In this document: one piece after another, positions 8,516 to 16,180 of the stretch
How the letters are laid out: each line of letters opens with the position of its first letter
Position numbering within the stretch: position 1 is the stretch's first letter
DNA from: Microbacterium sp. Bi121
Lineage (GTDB): Bacteria > Actinomycetota > Actinomycetes > Actinomycetales > Microbacteriaceae
Direction of reading: 5' to 3'
Length of the DNA stretch: 64,000 bases
Assembly (NCBI RefSeq): GCF_918698005.1
Contig: NZ_CAKKLJ010000002.1
Location: forward strand, 402,093 to 466,092
Position numbers and translations under genes: made by a program
Notes under the pieces: generated by a model
The model's input: only the letters and a program-made list of their open reading frames with translations
Databases searched by the model: none
What the model was told of the DNA's origin: nothing

Positions 8516-9205
8516 TCAGCGGGCGAAGCCGGCTTGCAGTCTGCCGCCCGCAGCGTCGAGTTCGCGTTCCACGGCATCCGCCAGCTGGTCGAAGTCTCCG
8601 CTCAGATACGGCACGGCCAGCTCGTCGACGCGCTCAGCCGGCAGTTCACGAAGTCGCCTGGGCAGGTACTTGCCCGTGCCGATCCACCGGCCGGCGGTGA
8701 GGAGCATGAGCTCTGCCGTGCGCTCGAAAACGGTCGCGGCGATGACGCGACGCTCGAGCGGGTCAGTCGCGTCGCGCAGATCGTCCAGCACGTCGGTGAT
8801 GACGTATCGGCGGAAGTCCAGCTCGTGGGCGTCGACGGATGGGCCGCGATCGAGTCGTTCGGACCAGGTGGCGCGCAGCGTCACGAGTTCGATGCCTGCC
8901 CGAACCGGGGTGCCCTCGACGAGCATGTGGACGATGACCGGACGGTGCTGCGCGACGCTGCGTTGCGCCCACTCGTCGAATCCCTGCGGCGTGTAGGCGA
9001 ACACCTCGAAGGCCTCGCGCTCGAACTCGAGGGTGAGGGCAGCGCCGATCTCACCGTCGGGCAGCAGATCGTCGCCGATGAGGAGGAGATCGATGTCGCT
9101 CGTCCGAGTGCGCTCGCCGCGAGACGTGCTGCCGCCGATCACCGCGATGGATGCCTTCGGAAATCGGGCCGCGATGAAGCGCTCAGCGAGGTCGACGTAG
9201 TCCAT
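8516..9205 (-). CDS. Nucleotidyltransferase-domain protein
   Basis: A 229-residue protein with the minimal nucleotidyltransferase signature: GGSTSRG at residues 24-30 and SDIDLLL at 36-42, giving the two metal-binding aspartates D37 and D39. The C-terminal half is helical and may contribute substrate binding. The layout (single MNT-type catalytic domain plus helical tail) resembles stand-alone aminoglycoside/tRNA-type nucleotidyltransferases, but the substrate is unknown. Reverse-strand TAGAAT ends 6 nt before the ATG, suggesting a leaderless transcript. Divergent from the coiled-coil gene at 9251, sharing a 45-bp promoter region. Confidence 0.8.
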   Translation of the reverse strand: MDYVDLAERFIAARFPKASIAVIGGSTSRGERTRTSDIDLLLIGDDLLPDGEIGAALTLEFEREAFEVFAYTPQGFDEWAQRSVAQHRPVIVHMLVEGTPVRAGIELVTLRATWSERLDRGPSVDAHELDFRRYVITDVLDDLRDATDPLERRVIAATVFERTAELMLLTAGRWIGTGKYLPRRLRELPAERVDELAVPYLSGDFDQLADAVERELDAAGGRLQAGFAR

Positions 9206-9211
9206 CCGGTG

Positions 9212-9217
9212 ATTCTA
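9212..9217 (-). promoter_or_regulatory. -10 box of leaderless nucleotidyltransferase gene
   Basis: Reverse-strand TAGAAT ends 6 nt before the ATG at 9205. Confidence 0.5.
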
Positions 9218-9238
9218 GGCAGAGCGGAAGGGCTCGGG

Positions 9239-9244
9239 CACAAT
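9239..9244 (+). promoter_or_regulatory. -10 box of leaderless gene at 9251
   Basis: CACAAT ends 6 nt before ATG 9251. The divergent -10 for the nucleotidyltransferase lies only 21 bp away. Confidence 0.4.
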
Positions 9245-9250
9245 GGGACG

Positions 9251-10114
9251 ATGGCACGGGAAGCGGACGTCACACTCGAGGACATCGCGACCGAGCTGTA
9301 CGCGCTGCCGCCGAAGGTGTTCACCGCGGCGCGCGACGCTCGTGCCAAGCAGCTGGCGGATGCCGCGCGCGCGAAGCGGGTTCGTGCGCTCCGCAAGCCG
9401 TTGCTCGCCGCGTGGGTCGTGAACCTGTTCGCGCGTGAACAGGCAGCGGCCCTGCGCGGTGCTCTCGAGTTGGCGAGTGAGCTACGCGAGGCGCAGGACG
9501 ACTTGGATGCACGCGCACTCTCGGCGCTGGGGCGGCAGCGTCGTGCGCTCGTCGGCGCACTAGCGCAACAGGCGAGCGAGCTCGCGAGCGCTCGAGGGGA
9601 GAAGATCACGCCGGCCACGACGGATGCCGTCGAGCAGACGCTGAACGCGGCGATGTTCCGTGCCGATGCGGCGCTCGCCGTGGCGTCCGGAAGGCTGATC
9701 CGCCCGTTGGACGCCGCGGGCGAAGACTCCGCAGAGGTGTCCGATGCCGTCGCCGGTGACCTGGATGTCGCGTCAGCAGCCGTACCGGCCCCGACCAGAC
9801 CGGATGAGTTGGCGGCACGCCGCGCACGCAAGGCCGCCGAGGACGAGCTGCGCTCCGCAGAGCGCGCGCTGAAGAAGGCGGAACAGGACAGAGACGCACT
9901 GGAGCGCAAGGCGAAGTCGGTCGCCGAGAAGTCCGAGCGGCTCAGCGCGCGGATCGAGGAACTCGAGCAGGAACTCGAGCGCACGCGGCAGGAGCTCAAG
10001 GGGCGGGAGCAGGAGAGCGATGAGGTCGACGCGCTCCGAGGCGATGCCCGCGAGCGCCTCCATGAGGCGCAGCAGGACGTGTCGACCGCTCAGAAGGCGA
10101 TCGATCGCCTCTAG
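9251..10114 (+). CDS. Hypothetical protein with C-terminal coiled coil
   Basis: A 287-residue protein I do not recognise. Residues 1-110 are helical and basic (for example [20 protein letters not shown], then RKPLLAAWVVNLFAR). A central linker contains PAPTRPDE near 178. The C-terminal part (about 185-287) is a strongly charged heptad-like coiled coil built from E/K/R/A repeats. There is no signal peptide or membrane helix, so it is probably cytosolic. The basic N-terminal helices could contact nucleic acid or a membrane, but that is speculation. A CACAAT box lies 6 nt before the ATG, and a strong hairpin terminator follows 8 nt after the stop. Confidence 0.7.
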   Translation: MAREADVTLEDIATELYALPPKVFTAARDARAKQLADAARAKRVRALRKPLLAAWVVNLFAREQAAALRGALELASELREAQDDLDARALSALGRQRRALVGALAQQASELASARGEKITPATTDAVEQTLNAAMFRADAALAVASGRLIRPLDAAGEDSAEVSDAVAGDLDVASAAVPAPTRPDELAARRARKAAEDELRSAERALKKAEQDRDALERKAKSVAEKSERLSARIEELEQELERTRQELKGREQESDEVDALRGDARERLHEAQQDVSTAQKAIDRL

Positions 10115-10121
10115 AAACGAC

Positions 10122-10146
10122 GAAGGCCGCTCGATGAGCGGCCTTC
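10122..10146. terminator. Hairpin terminator after the 9251 gene and after tRNA-Arg
   Basis: Perfect 10-bp stem GAAGGCCGCT / AGCGGCCTTC with loop CGATG. It lies 8 nt after the stop at 10114 and also 6 nt beyond the 3' end of the reverse-strand tRNA-Arg, so it can serve both directions. The U-tract is weak, as usual at this GC content. Confidence 0.75.
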
Positions 10147-10152
10147 TGCACG

Positions 10153-10225
10153 TGCCCCCGACAGGAGTCGAACCTGCGACCTACGGTACCGGAAACCGGC
10201 GCTCTATCCACTGAGCTACGGAGGC
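10153..10225 (-). tRNA. tRNA-Arg (anticodon CCG)
   Basis: The 73-nt reverse-strand sequence folds as a cloverleaf: acceptor GCCTCCG / CGGGGGC (one U-G pair), D arm GCTC/GAGC, anticodon loop TTCCGGT with anticodon CCG (reads CGG, Arg), T arm with TTCGACT, and discriminator A73. CCA is not encoded. Pair 27-43 at the base of the anticodon stem is C-U, a mismatch. It lies close to argS, whose product charges it, although the SGNH hydrolase gene is between them. Confidence 0.95.
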
Positions 10226-10241
10226 GTACCGAACGACGATA

Positions 10242-11042
10242 TCACTGACCGGGGGTGGTCTCCGCACCGCCCGCTTCGGTCACGGGGGCGGCCTCGATAT
10301 CCGCGAGAGCGGCGGCAACCTTCTCGGCGAGGTAGCGGTGGCCGTCGGTGGACGGATGCTTGTTGCCGAGGTCGACGTCGATGACGTCGAGGTAGTTCTG
10401 ATCGGTGATCCAATCCTGCTTGACGGGGGAGATGTACCACCAGCCCCGCGCGCCGGCGAGCGCCGCAAGGTCCGCGTCGATCCGGGCCGTCTCCGCACCG
10501 ACCGGGAGCTCATGCGGCGCCGGACCCAGGACGACGATCGCCGTCTCGGGGAACTTCGCGGCCAGAGCGTCCCATGCGGCCGTCACCGCGTCCCGATAGC
10601 CCTCCGCGCCCTGCGCACGGTCATTGATCGACCCCTGGACGATGACGAGATCGGGAGCGATCGAAGCATCCAGCGCGGTGATGCGCTCGCCGAAGGCCGG
10701 ACCGTCGAGACCGGGCTTCAGGTAACCGCTGCCGCGCACGCCGTCGACGATCGTCTCGCCCTGCAGCAGATCGGCGAGAACGTAGGCGTATCCGAGGGTC
10801 GGGTCGCTGGCCGCTGAGCCGTACGTCCACGAGTCGCCGAACACGAGCACTCTAGGGTTCTCAGGGAGTACGAGCGGCGTCGGAGCGACGACGACGACCT
10901 CGTCGGACGCGAGAAGCGGCGCGTCCAGAGCCTGTGGCACCCACGGCCGCCAGACGCCCAGAATCGCCGCTGACACCGCCGCCACGAGGACGACGACCAT
11001 CACTGTCGCGCGGCTCCGCCGACGCGTACCTCCCCAACCCAT
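10242..11042 (-). CDS. SGNH/GDSL-type hydrolase, membrane-anchored
   Basis: A 266-residue protein. An N-terminal basic segment plus a hydrophobic helix (about 13-30) should anchor it with the domain outside the cell. The catalytic core is SGNH: block I VFGDSWTYG with nucleophile S71, block III GSIND with N140, and block V GNKHP with H229. Members are lipases, esterases or polysaccharide deacetylases; the substrate cannot be read from the sequence. Reverse-strand TACCCT ends 6 nt before the ATG, implying a leaderless start. It lies between the tRNA-Arg and the divergent argS. Confidence 0.85.
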   Translation of the reverse strand: MGWGGTRRRSRATVMVVVLVAAVSAAILGVWRPWVPQALDAPLLASDEVVVVAPTPLVLPENPRVLVFGDSWTYGSAASDPTLGYAYVLADLLQGETIVDGVRGSGYLKPGLDGPAFGERITALDASIAPDLVIVQGSINDRAQGAEGYRDAVTAAWDALAAKFPETAIVVLGPAPHELPVGAETARIDADLAALAGARGWWYISPVKQDWITDQNYLDVIDVDLGNKHPSTDGHRYLAEKVAAALADIEAAPVTEAGGAETTPGQ

Positions 11043-11048
11043 GGGAAG

Positions 11049-11054
11049 AGGGTA
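11049..11054 (-). promoter_or_regulatory. -10 box of leaderless SGNH hydrolase gene
   Basis: Reverse-strand TACCCT ends 6 nt before ATG 11042. Confidence 0.5.
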
Positions 11055-11086
11055 AGCGAACGGAAGGTGAACACCAACTCCCGCCC

Positions 11087-11092
11087 TAGAAT
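11087..11092 (+). promoter_or_regulatory. -10 box of argS
   Basis: TAGAAT ends 9 nt before the argS ATG. The intervening CGAGGGGAT could hold only a vestigial Shine-Dalgarno, so the message is leaderless or nearly so. Confidence 0.5.
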
Positions 11093-11101
11093 CGAGGGGA
11101 T

Positions 11102-12766
11102 ATGAATCCCGACACTCTCGCCGAAGCCATCCTCGCCGTCGTCACGCCGATCGCGGCATCCTTGCGACCCGACGAGGCGCTCGACATCGATGCGTCCGAC
11201 ATCCCGCTGGAGCGCCCCCGCAACCGCGACCACGGCGACTGGGCGTCGAATCTCGCGATGCGCCTCGCGAAGAAGCTCGGCACGAACCCGCGCGAGCTGG
11301 CTCAGCAGATCGCGGACGGCCTCGTCGTCATCGACGGCGTCGCCAGCGCAGAGGTCGCCGGCCCCGGATTCATCAACATCCGTCTCGACGCGGCCGCGGC
11401 CGGCGTGCTCGCCAAGACCATCGTCGAAGCCGGCGACGCGTACGGCCGCAACGATTCGCAGCAGGGGGTGAGCGTCAACGTCGAGTTCGTCTCGGCGAAC
11501 CCGACCGGCCCGCTGCACATCGCGCACACGCGCTGGGCGGCCCTCGGCGATTCCATCGTCCGCCTGCTGCTCGCCAGCGGCGCGAACGCGGTCCGTGAGT
11601 ACTACATCAATGATGCCGGCGCGCAGATGCAGAGGTTCGCGGCTTCCGTCGTCGCGGCGGCCAAGGGCGAGCCGACGCCGGAGGGCGGCTACCCGGGCGA
11701 ATACATCGCGTCGCTCGCCGCGCGCGTGCTCGAGTCGCGTCCCGACCTTCTCGACCTCCCCGAGGCCGAGAAGCTCCGCGTGGCTGAGGATCTCGGCTAC
11801 GAGTACCAGCTCGCCGAGATCAAGCATTCACTCGATCGCTTCAACGTTCCCTTCGACGTCTGGTTCTCCGAGCGCACCCTGCACGCCAAGAGTGCAGCAG
11901 GCACCAGCCTCATCGACCAGGCGCTTGATCGACTGCGCGAGCAGGGTCACGTCTTCGACGAGGAAGGTGCGGTGTGGGTGCGCACCACAGACTTCGGCGA
12001 CGACAAGGATCGCGTCATCCGGCGCTCCAATGGCGAGTACACGTACTTCGCTGCCGACGCGGCCTACTACCTGAACAAGGGCGACCGGGGCTTCCAGAAC
12101 AAGATCTATCTGCTCGGTGCCGATCACCACGGCTACGTGCACCGGTTGAAGGCCGTCGCGGGTGCCGCCGGTGAGGACCCGGAGAAGAACATCCAGGTGC
12201 TCATCGGTCAGATGGTGTCGATCAACGGCGCTCGATTGAGCAAGCGCGCCGGAAACATCATCGAGATGGATGATCTGCTGGACTGGCTCGGCACCGACGC
12301 GCTCCGGTACTCCTTGGAGCGCTCGCCGGCCGATTCGCCGCTTGACCTCGACCCGGAGCTGCTGCAGAAGCGCACCAACGACAACCCCGTGTTCTACGTT
12401 CAGTACGCGCACGCCCGCACGCACAACGCGAGCCGCAACGCCGCAGACTCTGGCATTGAACGCAGCGAGTTCGCCCCCGAGACCCTCTCCCACGAGACGG
12501 AATCGGCGCTGCTCGGTGCCCTGCAGGAGTTCCCGCGCATCGTCGCGTTCGCGGCCGAGGTTCGCGAGCCGCACCGCGTCGCGCGCTACCTCGAGGAACT
12601 CGCCGGCCTTTACCACCGGTGGTACGACAACTGCCGGATCACGCCGCTCGGCGACGACCCGATCGAGAGTGTGCACCGCACGCGTCTGTGGCTGAACGAC
12701 GCCACGGGGCAGGTCCTGCGCAACGGCCTCGATCTGCTCGGCGTCTCGGCGCCCGAGCGCATGTGA
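11102..12766 (+). CDS. argS: Arginyl-tRNA synthetase
   Basis: A 554-residue class I synthetase that attaches arginine to tRNA-Arg. The N-terminal Add1 region is followed by the HIGH-type motif in NPTGPLHIAHTRWA (residues about 133-146); RLSKRAGN (about 377-384) stands for KMSKS, as is usual for this enzyme. The C-terminal DALR anticodon-binding domain contains DALRYSLE and YVQYAHAR. Length is normal. A TAGAAT -10 is 9 nt upstream. It heads the block argS / LmeA-like / lysA-hom-thrB, the common actinobacterial order. Confidence 0.97.
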   Translation: MNPDTLAEAILAVVTPIAASLRPDEALDIDASDIPLERPRNRDHGDWASNLAMRLAKKLGTNPRELAQQIADGLVVIDGVASAEVAGPGFINIRLDAAAAGVLAKTIVEAGDAYGRNDSQQGVSVNVEFVSANPTGPLHIAHTRWAALGDSIVRLLLASGANAVREYYINDAGAQMQRFAASVVAAAKGEPTPEGGYPGEYIASLAARVLESRPDLLDLPEAEKLRVAEDLGYEYQLAEIKHSLDRFNVPFDVWFSERTLHAKSAAGTSLIDQALDRLREQGHVFDEEGAVWVRTTDFGDDKDRVIRRSNGEYTYFAADAAYYLNKGDRGFQNKIYLLGADHHGYVHRLKAVAGAAGEDPEKNIQVLIGQMVSINGARLSKRAGNIIEMDDLLDWLGTDALRYSLERSPADSPLDLDPELLQKRTNDNPVFYVQYAHARTHNASRNAADSGIERSEFAPETLSHETESALLGALQEFPRIVAFAAEVREPHRVARYLEELAGLYHRWYDNCRITPLGDDPIESVHRTRLWLNDATGQVLRNGLDLLGVSAPERM

Positions 12767-12785
12767 CATCAGGAGCAGCGAAGCC

Positions 12786-13622
12786 ATGAGCGACGATCAC
12801 GAGACCCTGCCTTACCCGGAGCCGTCGTCGGAGCATCCGACGCTCGTGATCCCCGGTAGGGGAGACGAGCCGCGCCCCGCCAGGCGTCGCGCGCGCTGGC
12901 CGTGGGTCGTGCTCGTCATCGTGGTGGTGCTGGCCGCACTCGCTGTCGCCGGGGAGATCCTGGCCAGGGCCATCCTGCCCGGCGTCGTACGCGGGATCGT
13001 CATCGACCAGCTCGAGCTCCCGCAGGACCAGCAGCTCGACGTGGACGCGGCGGGGATCCTGCTGCCGCAGCTGATCGGCGGAAGCCTCGACGAGCTGCAC
13101 CTGTCGACCGATGCGGTGACGTTCGGCGGCATCACAGGGTCCGCCGACGTCACGGCGACCGGCATCCCGCTGCGCGGCGGCGACCTCACCGATGCGCACG
13201 GCACCGTGCGGATCGATCAGGAGCAGTTCACGGATCTGGTGATGGAATCCGAGTTGCCGGTCGATGAGATCGGATTCGACGAGCCGAACGTCACCGCATC
13301 CGGGAGCTTCGAGGTCTTCGGCGTGCCGGTGCCGGTGGCGGTCACCGTGACACCAGGAGCGGATGCCGGCGAGCTGCTGCTCACGCCGGTGGAGCTCCAG
13401 ATCGCCGGTCTCACCCTGAACGCCGCTGACATCGCCGCGCGCTTCGGCGACGCGGCCGCGCAGCTCGCAGGAACCCAGCGCATCTGCATCGCCGATCAAC
13501 TGCCCGCAGGTCTTACCGTTACCGGCTTGAAGATCGACGGCACGGAGGCCGTGATCGACGTCGACGTGGACGGTGCCATTGCGACGGACGAGAGCCTCCA
13601 GCAGAACGGCTCCTGCGACTAG
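12786..13622 (+). CDS. LmeA-family (DUF2993) phospholipid-binding protein
   Basis: A 278-residue protein with an N-terminal acidic/proline-rich cytoplasmic tail, basic residues and a single membrane helix (about 38-60), then an extracytoplasmic DUF2993 domain. LmeA proteins of mycobacteria bind phospholipids and affect lipomannan elongation; by analogy this one may act in envelope glycolipid maturation, but that is inference. Shine-Dalgarno AGGAG lies 14 nt upstream. It follows argS by 19 bp and is probably cotranscribed. Its stop TAG shares the palindrome CTAG with the stop of the convergent YihY gene. Confidence 0.8.
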   Translation: MSDDHETLPYPEPSSEHPTLVIPGRGDEPRPARRRARWPWVVLVIVVVLAALAVAGEILARAILPGVVRGIVIDQLELPQDQQLDVDAAGILLPQLIGGSLDELHLSTDAVTFGGITGSADVTATGIPLRGGDLTDAHGTVRIDQEQFTDLVMESELPVDEIGFDEPNVTASGSFEVFGVPVPVAVTVTPGADAGELLLTPVELQIAGLTLNAADIAARFGDAAAQLAGTQRICIADQLPAGLTVTGLKIDGTEAVIDVDVDGAIATDESLQQNGSCD

Positions 13623-14632
13623 CTCTTCTGCTTCTCGCCGGAATTCCGTTCGGCGGATTCCGCTTCCTCCGCCGAACGCAGGGCCCGTGTCGCGATCGCG
13701 ACCTCCTGCTGAGCGCGCTGCACGCGCCGTTGCGCGAACGTCCGCGCCCCGTACGTCGCCGAGATCCGATCGTGCGCCTCCTCTGCTCCGGTGGTGATGA
13801 GCGCGCACGAGATGAGGATCACCTGGCTGGAGAGGTTCATCCAGATCAGCAGCGCCAGGAGCGAGGCGAACGTCGCCAGCAGCGGGTTCGAGGTGGCCCC
13901 GCCGACGAACAGGCTCGAAAGCTCCTGCAGGACGACGAGCCCGATGCCTCCCAGCAACGCGCCTCCCCACATCGCCTTCGCCGGCGCGCGCAGACCGGAC
14001 AGCAGCAGGAAGATCCCGATGATCAGGGCCACGTCGAGGGCATACACGACAAGCAGCGAGACGACGCGGATGCTCCACTCGGCGATGACGGAGTCGTCTG
14101 CCAGGCCGAGCAGGTCGGTGACGAAGCCGAGGCCGATACGGGCGAGGAAGGTCACCGCTGCCGCAGCGATGAACGCGACGGCGATCCCGAGAGCCAGCGC
14201 GAGGTTGCGCAGGATCACCCAGACGAAGAGCACGTCGTCCTGAACGGTGCCCGCGATGCTGCGCACCGCCGTCCGCAGGGCCCCGATCGCGCCCAACGCG
14301 GCACCGATGAGCGCGACGAGCGAGATGATTCCGGTGATCGTGAACCCGGCCGGCTCGATCTCCGTCGGGTCCTTCACGACACCGTCCGGCCCGACCAGGC
14401 CCGGCACGGCCGAGTCGATCGCATCGAGGATCGGCTTCCACGCGTCCGGGTTGCCGGCGAGCCAGATCGCAGCGATGGAGAATCCGAGCAGGAGCCCGGC
14501 GAAGACGCTGAACAGAGCGCGATAGGTGACGCTGTCGGCGAGCATCGGACCGCGACGCTCGGAGTACAGCAGATACGCTCGAACGACCCTCAGGCGCAGC
14601 ACCCAGGCGATCACGGACTTGATAATCTCCAT
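13619..14632 (-). CDS. YihY/virulence factor BrkB family membrane protein
   Basis: A 337-residue polytopic inner-membrane protein of the YihY/BrkB family (about six helices), with typical SVTYRALFSVFAG near residues 30-42 and LLIWMNLSSQVILISCAL near the C-terminal helix. A charged cytoplasmic tail follows. The family was once called RNase BN, but it is a membrane protein of unsettled function, possibly transport. I use ATG 14632 (MEIIKSVIAWVL); upstream residues lack family features. It converges on the LmeA-like gene with a 4-bp overlap and diverges from lysA. Confidence 0.85.
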   Translation of the reverse strand: MEIIKSVIAWVLRLRVVRAYLLYSERRGPMLADSVTYRALFSVFAGLLLGFSIAAIWLAGNPDAWKPILDAIDSAVPGLVGPDGVVKDPTEIEPAGFTITGIISLVALIGAALGAIGALRTAVRSIAGTVQDDVLFVWVILRNLALALGIAVAFIAAAAVTFLARIGLGFVTDLLGLADDSVIAEWSIRVVSLLVVYALDVALIIGIFLLLSGLRAPAKAMWGGALLGGIGLVVLQELSSLFVGGATSNPLLATFASLLALLIWMNLSSQVILISCALITTGAEEAHDRISATYGARTFAQRRVQRAQQEVAIATRALRSAEEAESAERNSGEKQKS

Positions 14633-14681
14633 GCCTTCACCGTAATGAATCTCGGATTGAGGCGGCGAGGGGGTTGCGCGG

Positions 14682-14699
14682 TGCCAGGTCGCCCTGGCA
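14682..14699. promoter_or_regulatory. Operator-like inverted repeat upstream of lysA
   Basis: Perfect 7-bp inverted repeat TGCCAGG-TCGC-CCTGGCA, ending 7 nt before the TAGAAT -10 box and thus covering the -35 region. A further TGCCA follows at 14702. The symmetry and position suggest a repressor site controlling lysA-hom-thrB. The regulator is unknown. Confidence 0.5.
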
Positions 14700-14706
14700 G
14701 GTGCCA

Positions 14707-14712
14707 TAGAAT
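14707..14712 (+). promoter_or_regulatory. -10 box of the lysA-hom-thrB operon
   Basis: TAGAAT matches the strong actinobacterial -10 consensus. A start near 14719 would give a leader of about 50 nt before the GTG at 14771. Confidence 0.55.
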
Positions 14713-14770
14713 CGGGGCAACCTCGAGTGGCCCGTCTTCACCGGGGTTCCCCTCCCATGATTGGTGCTGT

Positions 14771-16180
14771 GTGCTTCCCCCTGCAGATCCGCTCGCCCCG
14801 GAATGGCTCGTCGTGCCAGACGACGCGAATGCGCTCGCAGCAGGAGTGTGGCCGGCATCCGCGAACCGCGCTGCCGATGGAGAGATCGTCCTCGGCGGGA
14901 TGCCGGTGTCCGAGATCGTCCACGAACACGGAACACCGGTGCTGGTGCTCGACGAAGACGAGGTGCGCAGTCGGGCGCGCGAGTTCCACGACGCATTCGC
15001 GGCGGCTACCGCCCAGCACGGCACGACGGCTCGCGTCTACTACGCGGGCAAGGCATTCCTGTCCACCGCAGTCGCTCGCTGGGTGACCGAAGAGGGGCTG
15101 GGCGTCGACGTGTGCACGCGCGGTGAGCTCGAGGTCGCACTTGCCGCCGGCGTGGATGCTGCGCGGATCGGTTTCCACGGGAACAACAAGCTCCCGTCCG
15201 AGATCGAGCGGGCTGTCGCCGCCGGCGTCGGCACGATCATCGTCGACAGCGCGATCGAGATCGAGCGCATAGCCGCCGCCGCCTCCCGCCTCGACATCGT
15301 GCAGCGCGTTCTGGTGCGGGTGAACAGCGGTGTGCACGCCGAGACCCATGACTTCCTCGCGACGGCGCACGAAGACCAGAAGTTCGGCATGCCGTTCGCG
15401 GATGCCGAGACCGCCGTCGCTCGCATCCGTGAACTGCCGTCGCTGGAGTTCGCTGGGCTCCACTGTCACATCGGATCGCAGATCTTCGGCGTCGCGGGGT
15501 TCCGCGAGTCAGCTGCCCGTGTGCTCGAACTCCACCAGGCGCTGCGCGCCGGCGGCGAGATCCCGATCCTGAACCTCGGCGGCGGCTTCGGCATCGCCTA
15601 CACGAGCGTCGACGACCCGACGCCCATCGCCCGTCTCGCCTCGGAGATCGTCGACGCCGTGGCGTCCGGATGCGCCGAACGCGGCATCCCGCTGCCGACG
15701 CTCGCGTTCGAACCCGGCCGCGCCATCGTCGGCACTGCCGGAGTGACGCTGTACGAAGTCGGCACGACCAAGCCGGTCAGCCTCGACTCCGGCGCCAGCC
15801 GTCTGTACGTGAGCGTCGACGGCGGCATGAGCGACAACGCGCGGCCGGCGCTGTACGGCGCGCAGTTCTCCGCCCGCATCGCCTCGCGCACCAGTGACGC
15901 CGAGCCGACGCTCTCCCGCGTCGTCGGACGGCACTGCGAGTCGGGAGACATCGTCGTCGACCACGAGTACCTCCCCGATGATGTCGCCCCTGGCGACCTG
16001 CTGGCCGTCCCGGCGACGGGTGCGTACTGCGCCTCGCTGGCCAGCAACTACAACCATGTCCCGCGTCCCGCTGTCGTCGCGGTCTCCGGTGGGAGCTCGC
16101 GCGTGATCGTGCGCGGCGAGACCATCGATGACCTGCTCGCGCGGGATGCCGGAATCAGCACGAACGAAGGAGCACGATGA
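14771..16180 (+). CDS. lysA: Diaminopimelate decarboxylase
   Basis: A 469-residue PLP enzyme of the alanine-racemase-fold (group IV) decarboxylases that makes L-lysine from meso-diaminopimelate. The PLP lysine is K94 in YYAGKAF. GLHCHIGSQI holds the conserved HIGSQ, NLGGGFG binds phosphate, and EPGRAIVG and the C-terminal GAYC segment complete the active site. GTG 14771 (MLPPADPLAPEWL) is chosen because homologues begin with a comparable extension before GVWPAS and an upstream promoter ends just before it. The stop overlaps hom by 4 nt (ATGA). Confidence 0.95.
   Translation: MLPPADPLAPEWLVVPDDANALAAGVWPASANRAADGEIVLGGMPVSEIVHEHGTPVLVLDEDEVRSRAREFHDAFAAATAQHGTTARVYYAGKAFLSTAVARWVTEEGLGVDVCTRGELEVALAAGVDAARIGFHGNNKLPSEIERAVAAGVGTIIVDSAIEIERIAAAASRLDIVQRVLVRVNSGVHAETHDFLATAHEDQKFGMPFADAETAVARIRELPSLEFAGLHCHIGSQIFGVAGFRESAARVLELHQALRAGGEIPILNLGGGFGIAYTSVDDPTPIARLASEIVDAVASGCAERGIPLPTLAFEPGRAIVGTAGVTLYEVGTTKPVSLDSGASRLYVSVDGGMSDNARPALYGAQFSARIASRTSDAEPTLSRVVGRHCESGDIVVDHEYLPDDVAPGDLLAVPATGAYCASLASNYNHVPRPAVVAVSGGSSRVIVRGETIDDLLARDAGISTNEGAR

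Noticed and set aside
14633..14770. Lysine or other riboswitch before lysA
   Set aside because: The interval after the -10 is only about 50 nt and has no complex conserved folding; the inverted repeat lies upstream of the likely transcription start.
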